NCBI RefSeq assembly: GCF_004118285.1
Contig: NZ_SDHY01000005.1
Span: 62,001 to 126,000, forward strand
DNA length: 64,000 nt
Reading direction: 5' to 3'
Source of the DNA: Aquirufa rosea
GTDB lineage: Bacteria > Bacteroidota > Bacteroidia > Cytophagales > Spirosomataceae
Shown: positions 26,092 through 35,575 of the stretch, piece after piece
Numbering within the stretch: the first letter of the stretch is position 1
Layout of the letters: every line of letters begins with the position of its first letter
The notes under the pieces: model-generated
What the model was told of the DNA's origin: nothing
Seen by the model: the letters and a program-made list of their open reading frames with translations, nothing else
Databases searched by the model: none
Translations under genes and position numbers: made by a program

Positions 26092-27432
26092 ATGTCGAAT
26101 TACCTATTAAAAAATGCCCAAATTGTCAATGAAGGAAAGATTATAGCAGGGGATTTACGCATTTCGAACGGTCGAATAGACAAAATTGCCAGCAGTATCA
26201 GTCCTCTAGGAAACGAAGAAATCATAGATTTAAATGGGAAACATGTATTTCCGGGCATGATTGATGATCAGGTGCATTTTAGGGAGCCTGGGCTTACTCA
26301 CAAAGCACATATAGCTAGTGAAGCTAGGGCTGCTGTGGCAGGTGGCGTTACGAGTTTCATGGAAATGCCCAATACAGTACCAAATGCCTTAAGTCAGGAA
26401 ATTTTATCCGATAAATACGCCATTGCTCAACGCTCCTCATTGGCCAACTATTCGTTTTTTATGGGAGCCGGTAATGATAATTTGGAAGAAGTATTAAAGA
26501 CGAATAAGCAAAATGTTTGCGGCATTAAAATCTTCATGGGATCTTCCACCGGCAATATGTTGGTGGATAATGTTCAAACCTTAGAGAATATCTTTTCCAA
26601 AAGCGAATTACTCATTGCCACCCATTGTGAAGATGAACCGACGGTCAAAGCACGCACGCAATTATTTCGCGAAAAATACCCAGAAGAGGCACCGGCATTT
26701 ATCCACCCTCTCGTTAGAAACGAGGAGGCATGTTACCTTTCTTCCTCCATGGCCATTGGATTGGCAAAAAAATGGAATACTAGACTACATATTTTACATA
26801 TCACTACGGAGGAAGAGCTTGCGCTGTTTGAAGCCCATAAAGCCTCTAAAAACAAGCGTATTACTTCTGAGGTTTGTGTCCATCATTTATGGTTTGATGC
26901 AGCTGATTACGAAACTTTGGGAAATCAAATCAAATGTAACCCAGCCATTAAAGATTCTAGACATAAAAACGCCCTAAGAAAAGCATTACAAACTGGAAGT
27001 TTGGATATTATAGCTACTGACCATGCCCCTCATACTTGGGAGGAGAAACAGCAAGGCTATTGGAAATCTCCCGCTGGACTTCCATTGGTTCAACATCCAT
27101 TGTTGATGTTGTTTGATCTAGAAAAAGAAGGAGTCCTTTCCCTGGAACAAATTGCCGAAAAAACAGCCCATACGGTAGCAGAAATTTTCCAAATTGAAGA
27201 CCGGGGATTTATTAGAGAAGGATACTGGGCTGATTTAGCCATAGTCGACTTCAATAAACCTCAATTGGTTGAAAAATCAAATATACATTACCAATGTCAA
27301 TGGTCCCCGTTGGAAGGTCATACCTTTGGAGCTAGCATTGCCCATACTTTTGTTTCAGGACATTTGGCGTACTCCCATGGTCAATTTAACGAAAGTCAGT
27401 TGGGTCAAAGATTACTGTTTCAACGGGATTAG
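26092..27432 (+). CDS. pyrC: Dihydroorotase
   Basis: Amidohydrolase that interconverts N-carbamoyl-aspartate and dihydroorotate in pyrimidine synthesis, 446 residues. The bridging lysine is in GIKIFMGSSTGNM. Later metal ligands appear as THCEDE, HILHITT and ATDHAPH. The first metal motif, normally DxHxH, reads DDQVHFREPG, so the first histidine is glutamine. I recall the same change in other Bacteroidota dihydroorotases, so it is probably a lineage trait rather than damage. It lies 2 bp after the porE-like gene and overlaps a convergent gene by 4 bp. Confidence 0.9.
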   Translation: MSNYLLKNAQIVNEGKIIAGDLRISNGRIDKIASSISPLGNEEIIDLNGKHVFPGMIDDQVHFREPGLTHKAHIASEARAAVAGGVTSFMEMPNTVPNALSQEILSDKYAIAQRSSLANYSFFMGAGNDNLEEVLKTNKQNVCGIKIFMGSSTGNMLVDNVQTLENIFSKSELLIATHCEDEPTVKARTQLFREKYPEEAPAFIHPLVRNEEACYLSSSMAIGLAKKWNTRLHILHITTEEELALFEAHKASKNKRITSEVCVHHLWFDAADYETLGNQIKCNPAIKDSRHKNALRKALQTGSLDIIATDHAPHTWEEKQQGYWKSPAGLPLVQHPLLMLFDLEKEGVLSLEQIAEKTAHTVAEIFQIEDRGFIREGYWADLAIVDFNKPQLVEKSNIHYQCQWSPLEGHTFGASIAHTFVSGHLAYSHGQFNESQLGQRLLFQRD

Positions 27433-28127
27433 AACATATCATCAAAATAGACTCTTAGGTAGATGCCTAATGATTGATTAAATGTTTTGCTGGTTGCGTC
27501 TTTAATATTGACCATTCCCGTTTGGTAGGTGAACCCTGCAGCTACAAATCGTTTCGAAATCAAACCGATACCCACCTTAAAACCAGCATCTAAGCGACGA
27601 AAGTCACTTGAAAAACTCTCTGTGTTATTGGTAACCGTAATATACAAATTTGGATTTGCTGGATTAACTACTCGACTAACTTCCACGGTATTATCCCAAA
27701 GACCAATTCCAAAATAAGGTCCTCCCCAAATGGAAATATTACTAGAAAACTCGGATACTCTTCCCAAGGTCAACTCAAAATTTGGATTGAAATCGAGGTA
27801 ATTCAGAGTGATAGTTCTTTCCTTGAATGTGGAATCAGAGCTATACAATTTACCATGATGACCTCGTTGTGCTAAATTAATTTCTGGATTAAAACTCCAT
27901 TGCTTATTTATGGGAAATTGCATTCCAAAGCCAACTTCTACAGAAGGTTTAAACAAAAATGCCTCACCTGCAGATCCATCACCGGTAAATCGCACTGATT
28001 TAGCGGCTAAGTGAAATATCTTCTTCGGTTTATTTACTTGCGCTGACATTGAAAGATTCAAAGCAAAAAATACAATGACTAAGAAGTATACTTTAGTGCG
28101 CAGGGGATTGTATAGAGAAATATTCAT
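27429..28127 (-). CDS. Outer-membrane beta-barrel protein, unknown role
   Basis: A 232-residue secreted protein with a signal peptide of about 30 residues ending MSAQ, followed by alternating hydrophobic and polar strands rich in aromatic residues and glycines, ending in the strand GIYLRVYFDDMF. This fits the porin-like/outer-membrane beta-barrel families common in Bacteroidota. I recognise no specific family. The ATG at 28127 puts the signal peptide directly at the start; the frame is open upstream to 28160 but would run into the rnhB promoter area. It diverges from rnhB. Confidence 0.65.
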   Translation of the reverse strand: MNISLYNPLRTKVYFLVIVFFALNLSMSAQVNKPKKIFHLAAKSVRFTGDGSAGEAFLFKPSVEVGFGMQFPINKQWSFNPEINLAQRGHHGKLYSSDSTFKERTITLNYLDFNPNFELTLGRVSEFSSNISIWGGPYFGIGLWDNTVEVSRVVNPANPNLYITVTNNTESFSSDFRRLDAGFKVGIGLISKRFVAAGFTYQTGMVNIKDATSKTFNQSLGIYLRVYFDDMF

Positions 28128-28183
28128 CAATTTTGCAGAAATTAGGTCTTTATAAGTCAACTATTTTAATAATTCATATACAA

Positions 28184-28771
28184 ATGTCGACACTTCTTCC
28201 CTATTTTTCAAACTTAGGACTAGAAGCGGGTCTAGATGAGGCTGGCAGAGGCTGTTTAGCAGGCCCTGTGGTAGCTGCTGCTGTCATTTTACCCCAAGAT
28301 TTTTATCATCCCTATTTAAATGATTCCAAGCAGTTAAATGTGAAACAACGCTGGACTTTAAAGCAAGAGATCGAAAATGTCGCCCTCGACTTCGCTGTTG
28401 CCGAAGTAGATGCACCCACCATAGATCAAATCAACATCTATAAAGCCAGTGTGAGGGCCATGCACCAAGCAGTTAATCAATTAAAGCATAAACCTGACCA
28501 TTTATTGGTCGACGGAAATCGCTTTATTAGCTACCCATTAATCCCTCATACTTGCATCGTAAAAGGGGATTCTAAGTTCTTTTCCATTGCGGCAGCCTCC
28601 ATATTAGCTAAAACATACCGAGATGAATTGATGGAAAAATTGGCATCGGAGCATCCTGAATATGGTTGGCAGCGAAATGCAGGCTATCCTACCATTGAGC
28701 ATCGCAGGGCTATTCTATCTCATGGATTAACCCAATATCACCGAAAAACCTTTCGTGTACAAATCAAATAA
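28184..28771 (+). CDS. rnhB: Ribonuclease HII
   Basis: Cleaves RNA in RNA-DNA hybrids and starts removal of misincorporated ribonucleotides, 195 residues. Active-site acidic residues lie in GLDEAGRGCLAGPV near residue 12, and the later LVDGNR segment holds another. The C-terminal YGWQRNAGYPT is a typical HII mark. I chose the ATG at 28184 (MSTLLPYFSN) over one at 28133, because the longer version adds an unrelated hydrophobic stretch. The last 17 bp overlap a longer form of the next frame only. Confidence 0.95.
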   Translation: MSTLLPYFSNLGLEAGLDEAGRGCLAGPVVAAAVILPQDFYHPYLNDSKQLNVKQRWTLKQEIENVALDFAVAEVDAPTIDQINIYKASVRAMHQAVNQLKHKPDHLLVDGNRFISYPLIPHTCIVKGDSKFFSIAAASILAKTYRDELMEKLASEHPEYGWQRNAGYPTIEHRRAILSHGLTQYHRKTFRVQIK

Positions 28772-28805
28772 ATTCGTATTTTGTGAAGTAATATCCGCTA
28801 ATGTT

Positions 28806-31800
28806 TTGAAAAAGACTACCTTATTTCGCTTTTGGATCCTTGTTGCGTTCTACGTTCTCAATGCTCAAACAATTTGGGGCCAAGGTGAATTATACCCCCA
28901 AGAGAGGAGAAAAGCCATCCTAAATTTTGCACAACAATTTAGTGCTCAAAAGGATAGCCTTTACCTAAAAGTCCAACAATTAGCTAATCAAAAGGGAATT
29001 GCAACCTCCGCAAAAATTGGCAAAAAAACCATTTACCTTCAAAGTATTAATCCTAATGGACGACCCATCTACAAAGGTATTTTTTCCAACAAGGTAGCCT
29101 CCATTGCTACCAAAACAAATCAATTTTACAGTGGCGGTTCTTTAGGACTTAATCTCACGGGTAAGTCGGACAGTTTATATGGCAAATTGGCCATTTGGGA
29201 TGAGCAAACGGTAAGATCTACCCACCAAGAACTGACAGGAAGGGTATTGCCTCAGGAAAGAAATATTACATTTGGTGAACACTCTACCCATGTGGGTGGA
29301 ACCATGATTGCGTCCGGCATATTTAATCCAGAAGCACGAGGAATGGCATTTGAGGCCACTTTAAAATCTTGGGATTTTCAAAATGATGATGCCAAAATAA
29401 GTGCAGCTTCACCCAACCTATTAATTAGCAACCACTCATACGGAGCCATTGCGGGGTGGAGTTTTGATGAAGATGTCAATAAATATCGCTGGTATGGAGA
29501 TGACAAAGTGAGCATATTGGAAGATTATGTATTTGGCTTTTATGACGATGATGCTCAGGCCAAGGACAAAATTGCCTTTAATTCGCCTTATTATTTAATG
29601 GTAGCCGCAGCCGGAAATAGCGCGGATGAGACAGGTCCTGCTCCGGGCCAATATTATTTAATCGGAAATACAAAAGATTCATCCAATATTGCCAGAGCAC
29701 CCAATACAGGTTTTAATACGGTAGCCAGCCCTGCCACGGCTAAAAATATTTTGAGTATAGGCGCAGCTGAACCATTAGCTTCACCTCCCCTGAAACCTAG
29801 CGATGTTACTGTAACCAGCTTTTCTAGTAGAGGCCCTACTGATGATGGCCGTATCAAACCAGAAATTCTCGGTATTGGAAAAGATTTATTTTCCACTGGA
29901 TATCAAAGTAATACCGATTATGAACGTATGAGTGGAACCTCTATGGCAACTCCGCAGGTGTCTGGATCCATATTTTTATTACAACAGCTTCATAATCAGA
30001 TATATAAAAAATTCATGTGGGCCTCTACCCTGCGAGGATTAGTTACACATACTGCATTTGATGTAGGCGCAGAAGGGCCTGATTATACCAGTGGATTTGG
30101 TTTATTAGATATGGAGAAGGCAGGCAAAATGCTTCAAAATAAAGACAAATCCTACCAAATTTTGGAAGAGACCTTATTGAATAGTAATTCAAAAAAATGG
30201 GATATCGTCGCATCAGGTAAGGGCCCACTTCGAGTAACTGTAGCATGGACTGACCCAGCCTATGAAGGAAGCAACGGCAAAGTATTACCCATAGTTACAT
30301 CTAGTCTTAATTCTCGCATTCCTATGTTGATGAACGACTTGGACATTAAACTCCAAAGCTCGGATGGGCAAACACTTCCATTTACCTTAGACCCCGACAA
30401 TCCTTCCAAATTAGCTATACCTGGAGATAATATCCGAGATAATATTGAACAAATTTGGGTAAAAAATGTAGTTCCTGGGAAAAGTTATAGCTTAACCTTA
30501 TCCCACAAGGGAACCTTGAAAAATGGTAAGCAAGATTATGCTTTATTACTATCTGGTATTGGAGGCAAAAGCTATTGTGCTATAACAGCCCAAAATAAAG
30601 CCAATACTCTAGAGAAATTTACTTTAGGTACATATTCAAATAGCATTTCTAGCAGTCAGGATTTTACCTCCAACGCCATTCCAGTAGAGATTGGCTCTAA
30701 ATTGCCAATTACTCTCAATTTCAATACAAATCAATCTAAGCAAAGTAAAGTATTTGTAGATTGGAATCAGGACGGGGACTTTGATGATGGAGGGGAATTG
30801 ATGGCGGATAGCGGCATAATTACAGCCACCACCTTCAGCTCCACCACCTCCACTTTCCCTATCACTGAATCAGGTCAATATTTTCGTATGCGAGTAGTGA
30901 CTGAACTTGGTTCTGGGGCATCTCTTGCCGCATCATGCGGAACAATTGGCACTGGAGAGATTGAAGAATATGTCCTTCTTAGTTCCAATGCCTCTAATGA
31001 CATCACTGCTCTTTCTATTTCCTCCCCTACAGGCAATTTCTGTGCATCTAATAGTAGTAGCAATTTTTCTATTGTAGTAAAAAATCAAGGTACTAAGAAC
31101 CAAGTAAATATTCCTTACCAATTCAATGTGTTACAAGCTGGCAACAAAATTGCTCAATATACTGGCACGATTGCGGAAATTATTTCTGGGAAAGAAACGG
31201 AGGAAATCATTACGGTCAACTTGAAAATGAACGCTGGACAAACCTATTCTTTTGAACTAAATACATTACTAAATACCGATCAAAATACAGCCAATAATAC
31301 CTTTACACTAGTAAAAACCGTCGAAAACCCATCCGCACCCATTGTAAGTGGGACGCAATGTGAAGGCTTAACCGAAATCAATTTATCTGCTACCTCTGGA
31401 TTTCCACTTTGGTATAATAGCAATAATGCATTGGTAGGTTCAGGATTAAATCTTAAAGTGCCTAGTAATAGCCAATACTCGGCTTCTTACAATGATTTTT
31501 CTGGCGGACTAGGACCCAAATCAAAATCGGAATTTGGAGGAGGAACCTATTATTCATCCTTTGGGCCCACCGTCATTGTGGAAGCCAAAGTTCCTGTTCT
31601 ATTGGAGAGTGCTCGCATATATGTTGGAACAGCTGGAAGAATTACCTTTGATGTCATTAGTAAAGAAACAGGTAGCATCGTTTCAAGTGTCACCAAAACG
31701 GTTAAAGCGACAAGAACACTAAGCAGCGAGGGTCTCTCAGGCCAATTGCCAGATGATAGTAATGATGAAGGCGTGCTAGTCTATTTAAATTTACAAATTC

Positions 31801-32774
31801 CTAGTGCAGGAACTTATTATTTAAGTCAAACTTGCCTAGACGGAGCCTCCATCTACCGAAGTAACGTAGCTAAATCGAGCAATCTTGGTATGGGGTTCCC
31901 ATACACCATACCCAATATTTTAAATATCCCGGGAGCCCTTTTTAACAACGGAACCATCACCACTGGTTATTATTACTTCTATGACATGAAGTTTAAATCA
32001 TTAGGATGTCCAAGCCCAAGAGTCAATGTGGCAGTCAATGTCAAAAATAGTCCTACCTCCATTATCAGCCCTTCTGGTGACTTAACGGTTTGCCTAGGTG
32101 CAAACGTTGCCATTCAAGGAATTGCCTCTGAAAACACCAGCATTCAATGGTATCAAAACGGAAATTTGATTGCAGGTGCAACTAGTCTAACTTACAAAGC
32201 CACCACCAAAGGGAAATTTGAAATGGTGGCCAGCTATGCCGGATCATGTCCTGTTACCAGCAAGGCATTAAACATTAATGTTGGGAACGTTCCGACACCA
32301 ATTGTTAGTTATATCACCGGTGTATTACAGGCTCCTAACAATGCAAGTGCCTATCAATGGTATTTTGGAATAAACCCTATTCCAGGTGCGACACAGGCCA
32401 ATTATATTCCGATCCAATCGGGAGCTTATCAAGTAAAGGTGACTGATGTAAATGGCTGCTTGGCAGTATCAGATTATATCAACGTGCTTATCTTAGCTAG
32501 CAAGAAAGAAAATCCCTACCATGAACTGACCTTGTTCCCAAATCCAAGTAAAGATTTTATTCAAATAGGTTTACCAGATGAACAAATAAGAGATACTTAC
32601 CAAATTGAAATCTGGGACATTGAGGGTAAAAAAGTAATGGAAAGTACAATCAATGCCTCGACTAGTAATGAAAATAATTTCAGACTTGATATCAAACATC
32701 TTCCGGGTGGCACGTACTTGTTGAGAGTGGCAGACAATCCAACTCAAAGCCCCGTAAAATTCATTAAATACTAA
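28806..32774 (+). CDS. Subtilisin-like (S8) secreted protease with type IX sorting domain
   Basis: Secreted multidomain protein of 1322 residues. The S8 catalytic triad is visible: Asp near residue 132 (AIWDEQTV), His near 160 (EHSTHVGGTM) and Ser near 378 (SGTSMATPQ). After the protease come a GEVED domain (about 645-722, VDWNQDGDFDDGGE), a CARDB-like domain, a cysteine-containing middle part and Ig-like repeats (about 1090-1230). The last 80 residues are a type A sorting domain with a PNPSKDF motif and a lysine-rich end. It should thus be exported by the PorU/PorV system encoded at the left edge. I propose TTG at 28806: translation there gives MKK plus a hydrophobic helix ending IWGQ, a good signal peptide. 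Confidence 0.85.
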   Translation: MKKTTLFRFWILVAFYVLNAQTIWGQGELYPQERRKAILNFAQQFSAQKDSLYLKVQQLANQKGIATSAKIGKKTIYLQSINPNGRPIYKGIFSNKVASIATKTNQFYSGGSLGLNLTGKSDSLYGKLAIWDEQTVRSTHQELTGRVLPQERNITFGEHSTHVGGTMIASGIFNPEARGMAFEATLKSWDFQNDDAKISAASPNLLISNHSYGAIAGWSFDEDVNKYRWYGDDKVSILEDYVFGFYDDDAQAKDKIAFNSPYYLMVAAAGNSADETGPAPGQYYLIGNTKDSSNIARAPNTGFNTVASPATAKNILSIGAAEPLASPPLKPSDVTVTSFSSRGPTDDGRIKPEILGIGKDLFSTGYQSNTDYERMSGTSMATPQVSGSIFLLQQLHNQIYKKFMWASTLRGLVTHTAFDVGAEGPDYTSGFGLLDMEKAGKMLQNKDKSYQILEETLLNSNSKKWDIVASGKGPLRVTVAWTDPAYEGSNGKVLPIVTSSLNSRIPMLMNDLDIKLQSSDGQTLPFTLDPDNPSKLAIPGDNIRDNIEQIWVKNVVPGKSYSLTLSHKGTLKNGKQDYALLLSGIGGKSYCAITAQNKANTLEKFTLGTYSNSISSSQDFTSNAIPVEIGSKLPITLNFNTNQSKQSKVFVDWNQDGDFDDGGELMADSGIITATTFSSTTSTFPITESGQYFRMRVVTELGSGASLAASCGTIGTGEIEEYVLLSSNASNDITALSISSPTGNFCASNSSSNFSIVVKNQGTKNQVNIPYQFNVLQAGNKIAQYTGTIAEIISGKETEEIITVNLKMNAGQTYSFELNTLLNTDQNTANNTFTLVKTVENPSAPIVSGTQCEGLTEINLSATSGFPLWYNSNNALVGSGLNLKVPSNSQYSASYNDFSGGLGPKSKSEFGGGTYYSSFGPTVIVEAKVPVLLESARIYVGTAGRITFDVISKETGSIVSSVTKTVKATRTLSSEGLSGQLPDDSNDEGVLVYLNLQIPSAGTYYLSQTCLDGASIYRSNVAKSSNLGMGFPYTIPNILNIPGALFNNGTITTGYYYFYDMKFKSLGCPSPRVNVAVNVKNSPTSIISPSGDLTVCLGANVAIQGIASENTSIQWYQNGNLIAGATSLTYKATTKGKFEMVASYAGSCPVTSKALNINVGNVPTPIVSYITGVLQAPNNASAYQWYFGINPIPGATQANYIPIQSGAYQVKVTDVNGCLAVSDYINVLILASKKENPYHELTLFPNPSKDFIQIGLPDEQIRDTYQIEIWDIEGKKVMESTINASTSNENNFRLDIKHLPGGTYLLRVADNPTQSPVKFIKY

Positions 32775-33766
32775 GATTTGATTTGAACAACGGACCTACC
32801 CATATGGTTACCTTCTTTCAATTGATTTAGCATGAAAGGAGCGTCTCTCAAAGAGATAGTTCTAGAGATAGCATCCAATGAGATGTTCCACTCCTTTGCC
32901 AATTTTTGCCAAATTTCATGTTTTTTATTGAGAGGGGAATCTGCTGAGTAGATTCCAAGAATACTTGCTCCCCGCAGAATAAATGGATAAATCTGCAAAG
33001 GCAAATCCACACTTCCTGCCATACCACAGGCAGATACCGCTGCCCCCAACTGTAGACTTTTTATGATTTTAACCAATACATCCCCGCCCACTACGTCAAT
33101 GGCCCCTGCAAATTGCATGGAATAAAGCGCACGCGGTTTCTCTGATAAAAGATCTTCTCGAGAAATGATTCGGTCGGCACCTATTCGTTTGAGAATATCA
33201 AGCTGATTCATTTTGCCAGTAATGGCGGCCACCTGAAATCCCAAATGCTTCAATAGCAAGATGGAAATCATAGCTACCCCTCCTGTAGCCCCACTAACCA
33301 CTACTTCTCCTTGATTAGGTCGTAAACCATGGTGCCAAAGTGCCTCAATGGCCATTCCTGCTGTTAAACCTGCAGTACCCCATTGCATGGCTTTCAGGCT
33401 AGTCATTTCTTCAGGCAAAGCGATGATCCAATTCACTGGAACGGATATATATTCTGCTAAGCCTCCGTGGGTATTCATCCCCAAATCAAAACCAGTCACC
33501 AATACATCTTGCCCTTTTTGGAACCTAGCACTTGGATCATGAACAATTTTTCCGACGGCATCAATCCCTGGAATATGGGGAAAGTTTTTGGTAATACCTG
33601 TATGCCCACTGGAAGATAAAGCATCTTTATAATTCAAGGATGAATATTCCACCTGAATGAGAACCCTGTCTTCAACGTAAATGGTATCCATGGGTAAAAC
33701 TTCAATATTTGTCTCAAATGTACCGTCGGGTATTTGACGAGTCCACAATGCTTTGAATTGTTCCAT
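32771..33766 (-). CDS. YhdH/YhfP-family quinone oxidoreductase
   Basis: Zinc-free medium-chain dehydrogenase of 331 residues. The start FKALWTRQ and the block VEYSSLNYKDALSSSG belong to the YhdH/YhfP family, whose E. coli member reduces acrylyl-CoA. The NADPH-binding Rossmann motif is VVSGATGGVAMISI. The true substrate here is unknown. The ATG at 33766 was preferred to one at 33787, which would overlap the methyltransferase upstream. The gap to that gene is then 5 bp. The 3' end overlaps the convergent protease gene by 4 bp. Confidence 0.85.
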   Translation of the reverse strand: MEQFKALWTRQIPDGTFETNIEVLPMDTIYVEDRVLIQVEYSSLNYKDALSSSGHTGITKNFPHIPGIDAVGKIVHDPSARFQKGQDVLVTGFDLGMNTHGGLAEYISVPVNWIIALPEEMTSLKAMQWGTAGLTAGMAIEALWHHGLRPNQGEVVVSGATGGVAMISILLLKHLGFQVAAITGKMNQLDILKRIGADRIISREDLLSEKPRALYSMQFAGAIDVVGGDVLVKIIKSLQLGAAVSACGMAGSVDLPLQIYPFILRGASILGIYSADSPLNKKHEIWQKLAKEWNISLDAISRTISLRDAPFMLNQLKEGNHMGRSVVQIKS

Positions 33767-33771
33767 GAATA

Positions 33772-34509
33772 TTATTTTTTGACCCAAATAAAAATCATTC
33801 GAGCTGAATTCTTTTCATCAAAAGAACCCAATTTATAATCTCCAAGCAAATCTACCAAGTGTAATCCAGCTTGAGCAGCATAGGCAATAAAATCGTTTTT
33901 CGAGATGAGCTCTACCCTCTCCTCAAAATGGTATTGTTGACCCTGGTCTTCAAAGTCAATGGATTTAAATAAATATCCTTCTGATGCCCACCTTTTGATA
34001 TGGAAGGAAATTCCACCTCGAACTAAACTTTCTTTTTCTATTAAATGACTTAGCACATAGCTAGGATTAAAAAAATCCATCACTAAAACACCTTCAGGTA
34101 ATAAGCCATCACTTAACACATGAAATGCTTGCTGATTTTCTTGAGGCGTATCGAAATAACCAAAACTGGTGAAAAAATTGAAAATGACTTCAAATTTCAA
34201 GTGATCGGGCAGCGCTTTTCTCAGGTCATGGACAAAAAACTCTAGTCCTTCTGATGCAAATTCTTGTGCTTGTTCAATATTGGATGGGGACAAATCAAAT
34301 GCCTTAACATCAAGTCCAAAATTATGCAAAGTAATGGCGTGCCTTCCTTTACCACAAGCCACATCCAATACACGAGTCTCTTTTTTAAGCTTAAGTTTCT
34401 GCTGCAATGAACGAATAAATGCTGCAGCCTCTGCTTCATCTCTTTGAGCGTATAAAATATGGTAATATGGAGAATCAAACCATGTACTGAACCACTCCTT
34501 CACATCCAT
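33772..34509 (-). CDS. Class I SAM-dependent methyltransferase
   Basis: A 245-residue methyltransferase. Motif I is VLDVACGKGRHAI near residue 45, followed by an acidic motif (VKAFDLSPSNIEQAQ) and motif IV around FEVIFNFFTSFGYF. The substrate is not evident. It lies between the GDP-fucose synthase gene (6 bp upstream) and the YhdH-type gene, apparently as one operon, but the three functions share no clear pathway. Confidence 0.85.
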   Translation of the reverse strand: MDVKEWFSTWFDSPYYHILYAQRDEAEAAAFIRSLQQKLKLKKETRVLDVACGKGRHAITLHNFGLDVKAFDLSPSNIEQAQEFASEGLEFFVHDLRKALPDHLKFEVIFNFFTSFGYFDTPQENQQAFHVLSDGLLPEGVLVMDFFNPSYVLSHLIEKESLVRGGISFHIKRWASEGYLFKSIDFEDQGQQYHFEERVELISKNDFIAYAAQAGLHLVDLLGDYKLGSFDEKNSARMIFIWVKK

Positions 34510-34515
34510 CTTACC

Positions 34516-35454
34516 TTATTTCCTAGAGTTGGGGTTTTGTAAAAAATCTTGATAAGCTAATTGTATACCTTCTTCTAGATTCACCTGATGTTTCCACCCT
34601 AAGCCATGTAGCTTAGATACATCCATCAACTTTCTAGGTGTACCATCAGGACGGGAAGTATCCCAATTGATAGATCCATTGAATCCAATAACCTTTTTAA
34701 CAATTTCGGCTAATTCTAAAATGGTAACATCCTCTCCTGTTCCGATATTGATAAATTCCGATTGGTCATAATTTTGCATTAAGAATAAACAGGCTTTAGC
34801 CAAATCATCCGCATACAAAAACTCTCTTTTAGGGGAACCTGTTCCCCAAAGGGTAATCGATTCATCTCCTCTCAATTTTGCTTCATGAAATTTACGAATC
34901 ATGGCAGGTAGGACATGGGAGTTTTCCAAATCGTAATTATCATTTATCCCGTATAAATTGGTAGGCATTACAGAAATAAATTGACAGCCATATTGGGCAC
35001 GGTAAGCCTCGCACATCTTAATGCCCGCAATTTTGGCGATAGCATAAGGCTCGTTGGTGGGTTCCAAATATCCGCTCAATAAATAAGACTCTTTCAATGG
35101 CTGAGGAGCCAATTTGGGATAAATGCAGGAAGAACCCAAAAACATCAACTTTTTCACGTTCTGAAGGTAGGAAGCGTGAATCACATGATTTTGAATGGCT
35201 AAATTTTCATATAAAAAATCAGCCCGATAAGTGTTATTCGCCACAATTCCTCCCACTTTCGCTGCCGCTAGAAATACATAATCTGGCTTTTCTTGCTCAA
35301 AGAAAGCATGTACGGCAGCTTGATTTCTTAAATCTAACTCACTTGAAGTGCGTAATACCAGGTTATTAAACCCTTGTAACTTTAATTCACGAACCAAAGA
35401 GGAACCTACCATTCCCCGATGTCCGGCAACATATATTTTAGCTTCTTTTTCCAA
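34516..35454 (-). CDS. fcl: GDP-L-fucose synthase
   Basis: Short-chain dehydrogenase-like enzyme of 312 residues that makes GDP-L-fucose from GDP-4-keto-6-deoxymannose by epimerisation and NADPH reduction. The cofactor motif is GHRGMVGSS near residue 11. The catalytic serine and tyrosine-lysine pair appear in LGSSCIYP and [20 protein letters not shown] and [10 protein letters not shown] are family marks. The product would feed surface glycans. The partner gmd (GDP-mannose dehydratase) is not in the window. Confidence 0.94.
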   Translation of the reverse strand: MEKEAKIYVAGHRGMVGSSLVRELKLQGFNNLVLRTSSELDLRNQAAVHAFFEQEKPDYVFLAAAKVGGIVANNTYRADFLYENLAIQNHVIHASYLQNVKKLMFLGSSCIYPKLAPQPLKESYLLSGYLEPTNEPYAIAKIAGIKMCEAYRAQYGCQFISVMPTNLYGINDNYDLENSHVLPAMIRKFHEAKLRGDESITLWGTGSPKREFLYADDLAKACLFLMQNYDQSEFINIGTGEDVTILELAEIVKKVIGFNGSINWDTSRPDGTPRKLMDVSKLHGLGWKHQVNLEEGIQLAYQDFLQNPNSRK

Positions 35455-35494
35455 TTATTTTCAAATAAAATTCAGACTCAACAGATCAGGACTG

Positions 35495-35502
35495 CAAAAA
35501 TA
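35495..35502 (-). promoter_or_regulatory. Possible -7 box for fcl
   Basis: On the - strand TATTTTTG fits TAnnTTTG and is 40 bp before the fcl start. No -33 match at the expected place. Confidence 0.3.
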
Positions 35503-35575
35503 CATAAAAGCAGGTTCTAAATATTTAAATTATTAATTTGCAAAATAATTTTATCGTGATATCGTTCAATTTTTT

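Noticed and set aside
26615-26977. 120-codon open frame inside pyrC
   Set aside because: Shifted frame of a conserved enzyme; no start signal or similarity seen.
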